A stretch of DNA of 5,900 nucleotides from an uncultured Bacteroidales bacterium (GCA_937864935.1 CALMDN010000424.1:1-5900); one strand, 5' to 3'. Shown: positions 1 to 5,900, numbered from the stretch's first letter. Numbers and translations are program-made. The notes: generated by a model not told the origin, from the sequence alone.

Positions 1-2382
1 AAGCGACTGCCGGTGGAAATAGATTTCCCGGTCGAGCCTGTTCTTCAGGTTGGCAATGCTGATAATGTATTCGTTGTTGACCAGGTTAAAATCAAGCCGG
101 ACGCCGGCAACTATACGGTAATCCTCCAGCAGATCCGACAACCCGATTTTGAAAAAGGCATTCAGGCCCGGCGTGAGAAAAATCGGACCATACCCCCCTG
201 AAAAAGGCTGATATGATGAACTCAGAAAGGTGAAATCAAGCTGACTCACCAGATCGTTGATCGAATACTCAACATTGTAGTTGCGCTGCTTGGGCAGGAC
301 AAAACCGTCCTTGTATTCATTTGCAGTCATGGCACTGCTTTTCACAGGATTCCCTGAAGTCTGCAGCAGCTGATAGTTCTGCAGGTTAACACTGCTGTCG
401 CCTGCCGGATATTCCGGTTCATCGGCGTAAACATTGACGAAACGTTTTGCGGGCTTTTTCTCTTCCTCTTCCTGCTCCTTCTTTTCAGGCGCCGAAACAC
501 TCGCTTTGAGCAGGCGCTGCTGAATGTAATGCGTGGGTTGTATGCTTTCTGTAAGCCGTGGATCAGGCATTTGCTGATCGCTCAGGTAAACCGTCTTTTT
601 GCGGCCCGAATGAATGATCTCTGCAACCTTGCCGGCTCCCGGAGAAGCATCGTGTGATACCACCCCCCGTGCAAAGTCTGTCAGGACCTGGTTAACCGTG
701 AAATACCGGTAATGAGAAACGGTATCAACATGGGTGATTACACTGTCGAAAGATGCCAGATAACGGTTGAAAATCCCGTTTTCATCACTCAGGTATGAAA
801 TCATACCAGGCTTGTATTCAACCGGATGAACTTCACTTGACCAGGGAGTGGTCGTGATCCGCCTCAGGGTTTTGGGTTTCGTTTTCAGATCGTAAACAAA
901 CAAATCGTGGTACCCCGATAACCCTGTACGGGCAAGCTTCGGATCTTCCCTGAGGGTATCGTCGGGCCGGTTTGAGCTGAATACAATCTGCGAACTGTTC
1001 CGGATATAAACCGGGTTCAGGTCGTCGTAAACATCTTTGGTGATTTGCTCCGTAGAGGAGGAAGCCACATTAAAAAGGTAGATATCCGACTGGCCTTTGC
1101 GAATGGCAGAAAACGCAAGGTTACGGCCATCGGATGAATAGGAAATATCCAGTATTTTCTGAAAACCATAAATATACTGCCAGGTTTTTTTGCCTGTTGC
1201 GAGGTTAAACTGATAGAACCTGATTTCCCCCTTTTTCTCGGTGATCATGGCAAGAATTTTCCCGCCGGGATGGAAGGCCGTTACCGGATAAGACAGATCG
1301 GTAAGTTCGTTCAGGCGCTGTCCCTGCCGGTAAAGCAGTTTCGCCTTGCGGGTCTGGGTATTGTACAGCCAAACCTTGGCCAGTCCTGCCTGATTGCTCA
1401 CCCACGACATGTATTTCCCGTCGGAAGTAAGCTTTACCCGATTGAAATCCACATCATTGCGCACCTTTTTCTGCACGGGTACAGAAGCCGGAAATGTGCG
1501 TCCCTCATCGGAATTCCGGTATTGTTCTCCGAGCGCAGTATACCACTCTTTCACCAGATTCCTGAACGACATGTTGAGAACATACAGAAAACCGGTTTCC
1601 ACATTCCGGCTGATCCTTGAAAGGTAGATGATGTTGGGAATGGTCTCTTTGCCGTATTTATCGGCTATATATTTCCAGATGCTGTGTCCGGCATACACGG
1701 CATCCTGTCCGGTAAGGTGGTTGAATTTGCGGTAACGCCCTGAAACAATCCCGTCACGCACTACATTGTCGATCCCGGTATTCCATTCTTCGGCAATGTA
1801 AGAAACCAGCCCGTCGATAAACCAGGTGGGGAGGTTCATCAGTGTTGAATTGGTGATCTGTCTGCCGACAGAACCACCATAAATAGACTGGTCGATCAAA
1901 GCCCTGGCCATTCCGGCCCGTATCTGCTTCTCAAAGTTGTTGTAGTTCCCGTCAAAGTATATAAATACCTTGTTATCAATAATATGTGTAATACCCCCAA
2001 TGTTGTATTGCTGCTCACTTACCAGCCCGATGTTGCTTTGCTTAAGATCGGTGATTGAGTTGAAGACGATAAACTGTATTTTATCGGATGTCCGGCTTTC
2101 AAGCAATTGCTCCAGTTCTGGCTTGATCTCCCTGGCATACCTGGCAGCATAAATCGCCAGCTCCTTTCCATTGAGGTAGAAGTAGGTATCAAAATCACTG
2201 AACCGGTAATATGTCCAAAGAAAATCGCCATACTGAACCCTGCTTTTCCCGAAAGGCATCTGTGAACCATTGTAAAACTGGGCTGCTGTGTGCAATGGCA
2301 GTATGAAACTGACTGCTGCAACAATCACAACAATGACACGTAACCGGGTAATGCGCGTAAAATCAGGAAACAGGCAGTGCAT
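1..2382 (-). CDS. Exported PD40/TolB-like propeller protein with peptidase-MA-like N-terminus and start of a beta-barrel (partial, C-terminus off the left edge)
   Basis: One uninterrupted minus-strand frame of 794 codons starts at ATG 2382 and is still open at base 1. A TAG lies five codons upstream in frame, so this ATG is the first possible one. Residues 1-34 form a signal peptide (basic residues, hydrophobic 16-30, cleavage near HTAA|Q). Residues about 50-290 resemble the gluzincin-like domain of peptidase MA proteins (TWFIDGLVSYIAEEW at 186-200, GHSIWKYIADKYG at 232-244), but no HExxH is present; QIRAGMARALIDQ (153-165) occupies the likely position. Residues about 310-545 contain PD40/TolB-type beta-propeller repeats, for example SYSSDGRNLAFSAIRKGQSD (414-433). 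A charged linker (632-647, KKEQEEEEKKPAKR) leads to beta-strand-rich sequence from about 700 (NAFFKIGLSDLLEDYRI, 741-757) that looks like the start of an outer-membrane barrel. The full protein probably exceeds 1000 residues. It is inferred to sit at the outer membrane with its propeller in the periplasm. Substrate and role are unknown. Confidence 0.85.
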   Translation of the reverse strand, partial: MHCLFPDFTRITRLRVIVVIVAAVSFILPLHTAAQFYNGSQMPFGKSRVQYGDFLWTYYRFSDFDTYFYLNGKELAIYAARYAREIKPELEQLLESRTSDKIQFIVFNSITDLKQSNIGLVSEQQYNIGGITHIIDNKVFIYFDGNYNNFEKQIRAGMARALIDQSIYGGSVGRQITNSTLMNLPTWFIDGLVSYIAEEWNTGIDNVVRDGIVSGRYRKFNHLTGQDAVYAGHSIWKYIADKYGKETIPNIIYLSRISRNVETGFLYVLNMSFRNLVKEWYTALGEQYRNSDEGRTFPASVPVQKKVRNDVDFNRVKLTSDGKYMSWVSNQAGLAKVWLYNTQTRKAKLLYRQGQRLNELTDLSYPVTAFHPGGKILAMITEKKGEIRFYQFNLATGKKTWQYIYGFQKILDISYSSDGRNLAFSAIRKGQSDIYLFNVASSSTEQITKDVYDDLNPVYIRNSSQIVFSSNRPDDTLREDPKLARTGLSGYHDLFVYDLKTKPKTLRRITTTPWSSEVHPVEYKPGMISYLSDENGIFNRYLASFDSVITHVDTVSHYRYFTVNQVLTDFARGVVSHDASPGAGKVAEIIHSGRKKTVYLSDQQMPDPRLTESIQPTHYIQQRLLKASVSAPEKKEQEEEEKKPAKRFVNVYADEPEYPAGDSSVNLQNYQLLQTSGNPVKSSAMTANEYKDGFVLPKQRNYNVEYSINDLVSQLDFTFLSSSYQPFSGGYGPIFLTPGLNAFFKIGLSDLLEDYRIVAGVRLDFNLVNNEYIISIANLKNRLDREIYFHRQSL

Positions 2383-2410
2383 GGCAGACTTAATCTACGT
2401 TTTCAGTATG

Positions 2411-2418
2411 TAAAATTA
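2411..2418 (-). promoter_or_regulatory. Weak candidate -7 element for the PD40 protein gene
   Basis: Read on the minus strand this is TAATTTTA, seven of eight matches to the Bacteroidota -7 consensus TAnnTTTG. It lies 28 bases before the ATG at 2382. I see no TTTG -33 element at the usual spacing, and in AT-rich spacer DNA such a match can occur by chance. Confidence 0.25.
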
Positions 2419-2574
2419 ACACAAAAATCCCAGACTTGTTGTGGTTGAAAGCGGTTGAGCCTGAAACCCCGCAAATGTTGTACCGCGTTTCAGAATTCAG
2501 GATACGATTTATGGATTCGTGCGGTTAAAACAGCACTTTAAGTCATGATCTGAAAGATAAACGGCCTGAATCCT

Positions 2575-2582
2575 TAAATTTG
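2575..2582 (+). promoter_or_regulatory. Candidate Bacteroidota -7 promoter element for the hydrolase gene
   Basis: TAAATTTG matches the TAnnTTTG consensus exactly and is followed by C. It ends 20 bases before the ATG at 2603, so transcription would begin roughly 10-15 bases before the start codon. No clear TTTG -33 box is seen about 19 bases upstream. The leader between it and the ATG (CAACACCAAACC...) has no Shine-Dalgarno sequence, which is normal for this phylum. Confidence 0.5.
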
Positions 2583-2602
2583 CAACACCAAACCACCTTT
2601 CT

Positions 2603-3241
2603 ATGACCAACCTGAAGATCTTCGTTTTTAATTCTTTTGCTGAAAACAGTTTTGTTTTGTACGACGAAACCGGTGAATGTGTGATCATCGACCCGGGATG
2701 CCATGCGGAAGATGAAAAAACCCATCTCCGTTCCTTCATCACTCAAAACCATTTGAAACCGGTGGCTTTGATAAATACACATTTTCATGTGGACCATATA
2801 CTGGGGAATCCGTTTGTCTGCTCAACCTATAACCTCAAGCCCACCGGTCATGCAGCCGGGAAATTCTTCTGGGAGACGGCCAGAGAGTTCGGCAGTGTAT
2901 TCAATATAACCCTCGACGATATAGCCAGACCTGAAATCTTTGTTGCTGATGGTGATGTAATCCGTTTTGGCAAGACTGAACTCGAAGTAAGATACACCCC
3001 CGGCCATGCTGATGGCAGCATCTGCCTGGTCTGCCACGAACAGAAATTTGTGATTGCCGGCGACGTCCTCTTTTATGGATCCATCGGACGGACCGATCTG
3101 CCTACCGGGAACTTCGACATCCTGATGGACAGCATCCATCAGAAGCTCTTTGTTCTGGATGACGATTACACCGTTTACCCCGGCCACGGGCCCAAAACAA
3201 GCATAGGATTTGAACGGCTCAACAATCCGTTCATCCAATAA
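2603..3241 (+). CDS. YcbL/glyoxalase-II-like MBL-fold metallo-hydrolase
   Basis: This is a complete 212-residue metallo-beta-lactamase-fold protein. All expected dinuclear metal ligands are present: the HxHxDH motif in THFHVDH (H60, H62, D64, H65), H135 in TPGHADGS, D154 in AGDVLF and H195 in YPGHGP. The GRTD motif (162-165) and the ending PGHGPKTSIGFERLNNPF closely resemble E. coli YcbL as I recall it (PGHGPLTTLGYERLHNPF), and the length fits (about 215). Classical glyoxalase II (about 250 residues) has an extra C-terminal substrate-binding domain that is absent here. The likely reaction is hydrolysis of a glutathione-type or other thioester in the cytoplasm; there is no signal peptide. The actual substrate cannot be read from sequence, since many Bacteroidota lack glutathione. 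The start is well placed: MTNLKIFVFNSFAENSFVLY is a typical family beginning. It is monocistronic, divergent from the PD40 gene and convergent with the GT9 gene. Confidence 0.93.
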   Translation: MTNLKIFVFNSFAENSFVLYDETGECVIIDPGCHAEDEKTHLRSFITQNHLKPVALINTHFHVDHILGNPFVCSTYNLKPTGHAAGKFFWETAREFGSVFNITLDDIARPEIFVADGDVIRFGKTELEVRYTPGHADGSICLVCHEQKFVIAGDVLFYGSIGRTDLPTGNFDILMDSIHQKLFVLDDDYTVYPGHGPKTSIGFERLNNPFIQ

Positions 3242-3273
3242 CTGCTTTCAGAAAACGACGGGAAGGAAAGACC

Positions 3274-4263
3274 TCAACGGCTGTGTTCCTTTGCAAAATC
3301 AACCATTTTGGCTGTGTTCTGGTCAAGCATGCAACGGAAGTGTTTCTCCGGACAAACGGCGAAACCTATTTTGCTGCAGGGCCGGCATTTCAGCCCGGAT
3401 ACTTCAGAAATCAGCTGAGGAACAGCCTCCGGCAGGTAGGGAAACATCCCCAGTTCGGGTACTGTATTGCCCCAGACCGAGATGACCGGCTTACGGAAAG
3501 CGGCTGCCATGTGCATCAATCCGGTATCGTTGGTAATGATCAGCCTGGCCTGCTTTACGAGGGAGGCCGACTGCATCAGTGAAAACTTCCCGCAGGCATT
3601 ATAAGCGGTTAACCCTGTTACCGAAGCAATCTGTTCACCCTGCTCAGCATCTTCAGGGCCACCCAGCAATACCACCGGAAAATCAAGCCCCCTGCACACC
3701 TCCAGTACCTTTTCAGCCGGCAGAATCTTGGTCTTGTGGTTGCCACCGATAACAAAACCGATATACCCGTTCCGGAATGGCGCAGGTAACTGATTCAGAT
3801 CCACCTCTCCGTCAGGGGGAACAAAGAAATCGAGGCCCTGCCCGTCGTTGGTGATGCCCAGGTGCTTAACTGTCTGCATGTAACGATCCACGATATGAAC
3901 CGGTGGCATCAGCCTGGCCTTGAACCTCACCAGCAACCACTTTCTGAAATTCAGCTTGTTGAAACGCCTGAACGGCTTCATCAAACCAAGGATCACCTGC
4001 AATGACCGGAGGTTGTTGTGCAGATCCAGGATCAGGTCGTAGGATTCGGCCTTCAGAAAAGGCATCACCTCTGCAACCCTGCTTTCAATGGAATACACCT
4101 TCCGGATGTAAGGGTTGTTTTCAGCAATAGCCGAAAATTTTCTCTTTGTGAGGTAATGGATTTCAACATCACCCCCCTGCCGGTACAAACACCTGACCAC
4201 CGGTGAAGTGAGTACAATATCTCCGATTGAGCTGAAACGGATAATCAGGATTTTTTTTGGCAT
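3274..4263 (-). CDS. Glycosyltransferase family 9 protein (ADP-heptose:LPS heptosyltransferase-like)
   Basis: This is a complete 329-residue GT9 protein. The N-terminal Rossmann half opens with ILIIRFSSIGDIVLTSPVVR (5-24), the family signature, including the conserved Gly14-Asp15. DLILDLHNNLRS (76-87) is the second typical block. The C-terminal nucleotide-sugar half has GGNHKTKILP (173-182), then LIITNDTGLMHMAAAFRKPV (241-260) and SVWGNTVPELGMFPY. The tail carries four cysteines (C293, C296, C304, C311) in CRPCSKIG...CPEKHFRCM, a pattern seen in many GT9 enzymes. The family transfers heptose or a related sugar from an ADP-sugar to lipopolysaccharide core at the inner face of the inner membrane. 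Donor and acceptor here are not determined by sequence. No core-LPS gene cluster surrounds it, so waaC, waaF or waaQ equivalence cannot be assigned. The ATG at 4263 immediately precedes the conserved first strand, and an exact -7 promoter match lies upstream. Confidence 0.93.
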   Translation of the reverse strand: MPKKILIIRFSSIGDIVLTSPVVRCLYRQGGDVEIHYLTKRKFSAIAENNPYIRKVYSIESRVAEVMPFLKAESYDLILDLHNNLRSLQVILGLMKPFRRFNKLNFRKWLLVRFKARLMPPVHIVDRYMQTVKHLGITNDGQGLDFFVPPDGEVDLNQLPAPFRNGYIGFVIGGNHKTKILPAEKVLEVCRGLDFPVVLLGGPEDAEQGEQIASVTGLTAYNACGKFSLMQSASLVKQARLIITNDTGLMHMAAAFRKPVISVWGNTVPELGMFPYLPEAVPQLISEVSGLKCRPCSKIGFAVCPEKHFRCMLDQNTAKMVDFAKEHSR

Positions 4264-4283
4264 GGGTTATTGCTCAGGTCAGG

Positions 4284-4291
4284 CAAAAATA
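4284..4291 (-). promoter_or_regulatory. Candidate Bacteroidota -7 promoter element for the GT9 gene
   Basis: On the minus strand this reads TATTTTTG followed by C, an exact fit to TAnnTTTG. It ends 20 bases before the ATG at 4263, the same spacing as for the hydrolase gene. A good TTTG -33 box is not visible at the expected distance. Equal spacing in two genes supports the call. Confidence 0.45.
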
Positions 4292-4314
4292 ACTGAAATC
4301 AGGGATATTTGTCC

Positions 4315-4326
4315 ATTCCCGGGAAT
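4315..4326. repeat. Perfect 12-base palindrome ATTCCCGGGAAT upstream of the GT9 promoter
   Basis: ATTCCCGGGAAT is a perfect palindrome about 23 bases upstream of the candidate -7 element of the GT9 gene, close to where a -33 box or operator would lie. A palindrome of this length is expected about once in a window of this size by chance, so an operator role is only a suggestion. Confidence 0.3.
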
Positions 4327-4489
4327 TATCCAAAGCCTGAAATCCTGCAGCTTGTCAAATGAATGAAAAAATGAAGGTCAGGCATGAATTCAGGGCAGTG
4401 TTATCATTTTTTAATTGGAAAAAGTTCTTTTACAAACTAAACATGCGATGAAATCCGGCTACCCAGAAGTATCTGAATCCTGCATTCAC

Positions 4490-4504
4490 TGGTCATTCTG
4501 ACCA
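4490..4504. repeat. Short inverted repeat TGGTCA-TTC-TGACCA
   Basis: Two perfect 6-base arms flank a 3-base centre. It lies about 70 bases upstream of the ATPase ATG at 4576, in the divergent intergenic region. It has no T tract, so it is not a convincing intrinsic terminator. It could be an operator for the ATPase gene, or chance. Confidence 0.3.
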
Positions 4505-4563
4505 AAGGCACACAATTTACCCTGCAAATTGAAAACTTACCTTTCATTTTGCACGATTTTTTA

Positions 4564-4571
4564 TACCTTTA
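4564..4571 (+). promoter_or_regulatory. Candidate -7 element abutting the ATPase start
   Basis: TACCTTTA matches seven of eight positions of TAnnTTTG and ends four bases before the ATG at 4576. If used, transcription would start at or next to the ATG, giving a nearly leaderless message. A second near match, TACCTTTC at 4538-4545, would give a leader of about 25 bases. I cannot choose between them from sequence. Confidence 0.3.
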
Positions 4572-4575
4572 CAAA

Positions 4576-5772
4576 ATGATCAAGAGAGAAAAATACCGGC
4601 AAATTGTTGATGCACTTCAGTCGATGCCCGTTGTGGCTTTAATCGGTGCCAGACAAGTGGGGAAAACAACCCTGTCGATTGAAATATCAAAGCAAATCAA
4701 CAAACAAGTAACTTATATCGACCTGGAATCAGATGCCGATTTCAACAAATTAACAGATGCCGAAAATTATTTAAAGCGATTTTCAGATCAACTGCTAATT
4801 ATTGACGAAGTACAAAGAAAACCAGATTTATTTCGCTTACTACGTGGAATTGTTGATGAACGAAAAAGAAACGGGGAAACTAGCGGACATTTTTTATTAT
4901 TGGGTTCATCCTCTGCCGATTTATTGCAAAAATCATCTGAATCACTGGCTGGCAGAATCAGGTATCTCGAATTAACTCCTTTTACCATAAATGAATTATA
5001 CGAAAACGAAAGAGCTGCTTTTAGTCTGGAAAAATTATGGCTTAGAGGTGGTTTCCCCGGCAGCTATTTAGCAGCGACTGAACAAGAAAGCTGGGAATGG
5101 AGAAGAGATTTTTTCGTTACTTATGTAGAGCGTGATATTCCTAATTTGGGAGTTGGTGTACCTCCAGCCCAACTAAAACGATTCTGGAAAATGCTTGCCC
5201 ATTACCACGGAAACCAGATCAATTTCAGTGAATTGGGCAGAAGTCTGGAAACAAGCCATACCACCATACGAAATTACCTGGACCTTCTTGTTGACTTCTA
5301 TATGGTAAGGCAGTTGTTACCCTGGTCGGGAAATATCAAGAAAAGACTGGTAAAATCTCCAAAAATCTATTTGCGCGATTCAGGAATATTACACAGTTTG
5401 CTTCAGCTTTCAGATATTGAGGCTTTGCTTTCGCACCCTTCTCTTGGTGCGAGCTGGGAAGGATTTGTCATAGAAAATATCATCAACCTTCTGAATGACC
5501 GGTGGGAATACTACTATTATAGAACAGCAACACAGGCAGAAATTGATCTGGTGCTTCATTCACCCGCAAATCAAACCTGGGCTATTGAAATAAAACGAAG
5601 CAGTGCACCTAAGTTAACAAGGGGCTTTTATGAAGGATGTAAAGACATCGGGGCAACAAGTAAATGGGTCATCACGGCCAATAATGATCGCTATCCATTG
5701 CCCGGTGAGGTAGAAGTAATCGGAATATCAGAGTTTTTAGAACTGATTAAGGAAAAGCAAAAAACCTTTTAA
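4576..5772 (+). CDS. AAA_14/DUF4143 family ATPase
   Basis: Complete, 398 residues from ATG 4576. The same frame extends to a TTG at 4549 (nine more residues), but ATG at 4576 gives the usual family beginning MIKREKYRQIV and is preferred. The AAA_14 part has Walker A GARQVGKT (24-31, K30, T31), Walker B LLIIDE (73-78, D77, E78), a sensor-like LLLGSSS (107-113) and a conserved GRIR (126-129). Residues about 211-250 (NFSELGRSLETSHTTIRNYL and on) look like a winged helix. The C-terminal DUF4143 part has YVERDIPN (183-190), KIYLRDSGI (263-271), WEGFVIENI (294-302) and then EIDLVL (322-327) with AIEIK (336-340), resembling the D...ExK core of PD-(D/E)XK nucleases. The family is common in bacteria and archaea, often annotated only as ATP-binding protein; its biological function is unsettled. 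It is soluble, with no signal peptide. It is visibly AT-richer than the genes to its left, suggesting separate origin. Confidence 0.93.
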   Translation: MIKREKYRQIVDALQSMPVVALIGARQVGKTTLSIEISKQINKQVTYIDLESDADFNKLTDAENYLKRFSDQLLIIDEVQRKPDLFRLLRGIVDERKRNGETSGHFLLLGSSSADLLQKSSESLAGRIRYLELTPFTINELYENERAAFSLEKLWLRGGFPGSYLAATEQESWEWRRDFFVTYVERDIPNLGVGVPPAQLKRFWKMLAHYHGNQINFSELGRSLETSHTTIRNYLDLLVDFYMVRQLLPWSGNIKKRLVKSPKIYLRDSGILHSLLQLSDIEALLSHPSLGASWEGFVIENIINLLNDRWEYYYYRTATQAEIDLVLHSPANQTWAIEIKRSSAPKLTRGFYEGCKDIGATSKWVITANNDRYPLPGEVEVIGISEFLELIKEKQKTF

Positions 5773-5899
5773 TCGGAACCATTTTTGTGCTGGAAAATAG
5801 CCCATTGACCAACAAATGGAATTGATAATATTCCGGTTTCATGACTTCCTGTTTTGTGCATTGCAGCACCCAGTTTAAAGTTTCATATTCATCAACCGG
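5747..5899 (-). CDS. Unresolved minus-strand open frame at the right edge (possible C-terminal fragment)
   Basis: A minus-strand frame is open from the edge at 5899 to TAA at 5749-5747: 50 codons, beginning PVDEYETLNWVLQC and ending MVPIKRFFAFP. It overlaps the 3' end of the ATPase gene by 26 bases antisense. A second minus-strand frame, 5882-5769 (37 codons, beginning NFKLGAAMHKTGSHETGILS, ending HKNGSD before TAA), looks at least as protein-like. It starts just after stops in its own frame, where the first frame reads VDEYETL. The two could be halves of one frameshifted or decayed gene entering from the right. A plus-strand frame from ATG 5841 is also open to the edge (20 codons). No family is recognised, so coding status is doubtful. 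Confidence 0.2.
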   Translation of the reverse strand, partial: PVDEYETLNWVLQCTKQEVMKPEYYQFHLLVNGLFSSTKMVPIKRFFAFP

Positions 5900-5900
5900 G

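Noticed and set aside
1205..2324. Several open frames on either strand inside 1-2382 (for example 1270-1620 plus and 2019-2324 minus)
   Set aside because: They lie entirely within the 794-codon minus-strand frame, which has a signal peptide and recognisable repeats; the others show no domain features.
2461..2493. Inverted repeat CTGAAAC / GTTTCAG with a 19-base spacer in the left intergenic region
   Set aside because: The loop is long, inner bases do not pair, and a 7-base match with a flexible spacer is easily found by chance in 220 bases.
2822..3238. A 138-codon minus-strand open frame opposite the hydrolase gene
   Set aside because: It is antisense to a gene with all its catalytic residues and has no recognisable content of its own.
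4276..4384. 10-base direct repeat AGGTCAGGCA at 4276-4285 and 4375-4384
   Set aside because: There are only two copies, with no flanking similarity beyond a loose CAGGG further on and no link to an element or promoter; too weak to call.
2460..4393. CCTGAA/TTCAGG hexamers recurring in both intergenic regions (near 2460, 2496, 2564, 4336, 4388)
   Set aside because: The same hexamer is also frequent inside the coding regions (near 45, 160, 483, 1016, 1313, 3650), so it reflects general composition rather than a spacer-specific signal.
4264..4548. Small RNA, tRNA or riboswitch in the 285-base divergent spacer
   Set aside because: No cloverleaf, conserved aptamer-like core or strong hairpin followed by T residues could be found on either strand.
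5759..5792. Possible terminator after the ATPase gene (CAAAAA ... TTTTTG)
   Set aside because: The stem would be only six pairs, almost all A-T, with an 18-base loop and no T run following; not a credible intrinsic terminator.

Overview
The window looks like chromosomal DNA from a member of the Bacteroidota, probably a free-living or environmental Bacteroidales-like lineage. This is inferred from three things. None of the four convincing genes has a purine-rich Shine-Dalgarno sequence before its start. Sequences matching the Bacteroidota -7 promoter element TAnnTTTG lie just upstream of starts, with exact matches before the genes starting at 2603 and 4263. The protein architectures, especially the secreted PD40-repeat protein and the GT9 transferase with a cysteine-rich tail, are typical of that phylum. 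No rRNA, tRNA, CRISPR array, insertion sequence or phage gene is visible.

Layout: (1) 1-2382, minus strand, is the first 794 codons of a large exported protein that runs off the left edge. It has a signal peptide, a peptidase-MA-like domain without its zinc motif, PD40/TolB-type propeller repeats, a charged linker and the start of a probable outer-membrane beta-barrel. (2) 2383-2602 is a divergent intergenic region carrying likely promoters for both flanking genes. (3) 2603-3241, plus strand, is a complete YcbL/glyoxalase-II-like metallo-beta-lactamase-fold hydrolase. (4) 3274-4263, minus strand, is a complete GT9 (ADP-heptose:LPS heptosyltransferase family) glycosyltransferase, convergent with the hydrolase and only 32 bases away. 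(5) 4264-4548 is a 285-base, AT-richer divergent intergenic region with two small palindromes and candidate promoters. (6) 4576-5772, plus strand, is an AAA_14/DUF4143 ATPase of visibly lower G+C than the genes to its left. (7) 5773-5900 has no clear gene, but two overlapping minus-strand frames are open and may be the end of an unseen or decayed gene.

The genes do not form one operon: every neighbouring pair is divergent or convergent, so each is probably transcribed alone. Two of them (the PD40 protein and the GT9 enzyme) concern the cell envelope, the hydrolase is probably housekeeping, and the ATPase is a possible horizontally acquired cargo gene of unknown role. I did not find a convincing undescribed system. 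The points most worth a second look are the missing zinc motif in the PD40 protein, the compositionally distinct ATPase with its nuclease-like C-terminus, and the unresolved right edge.
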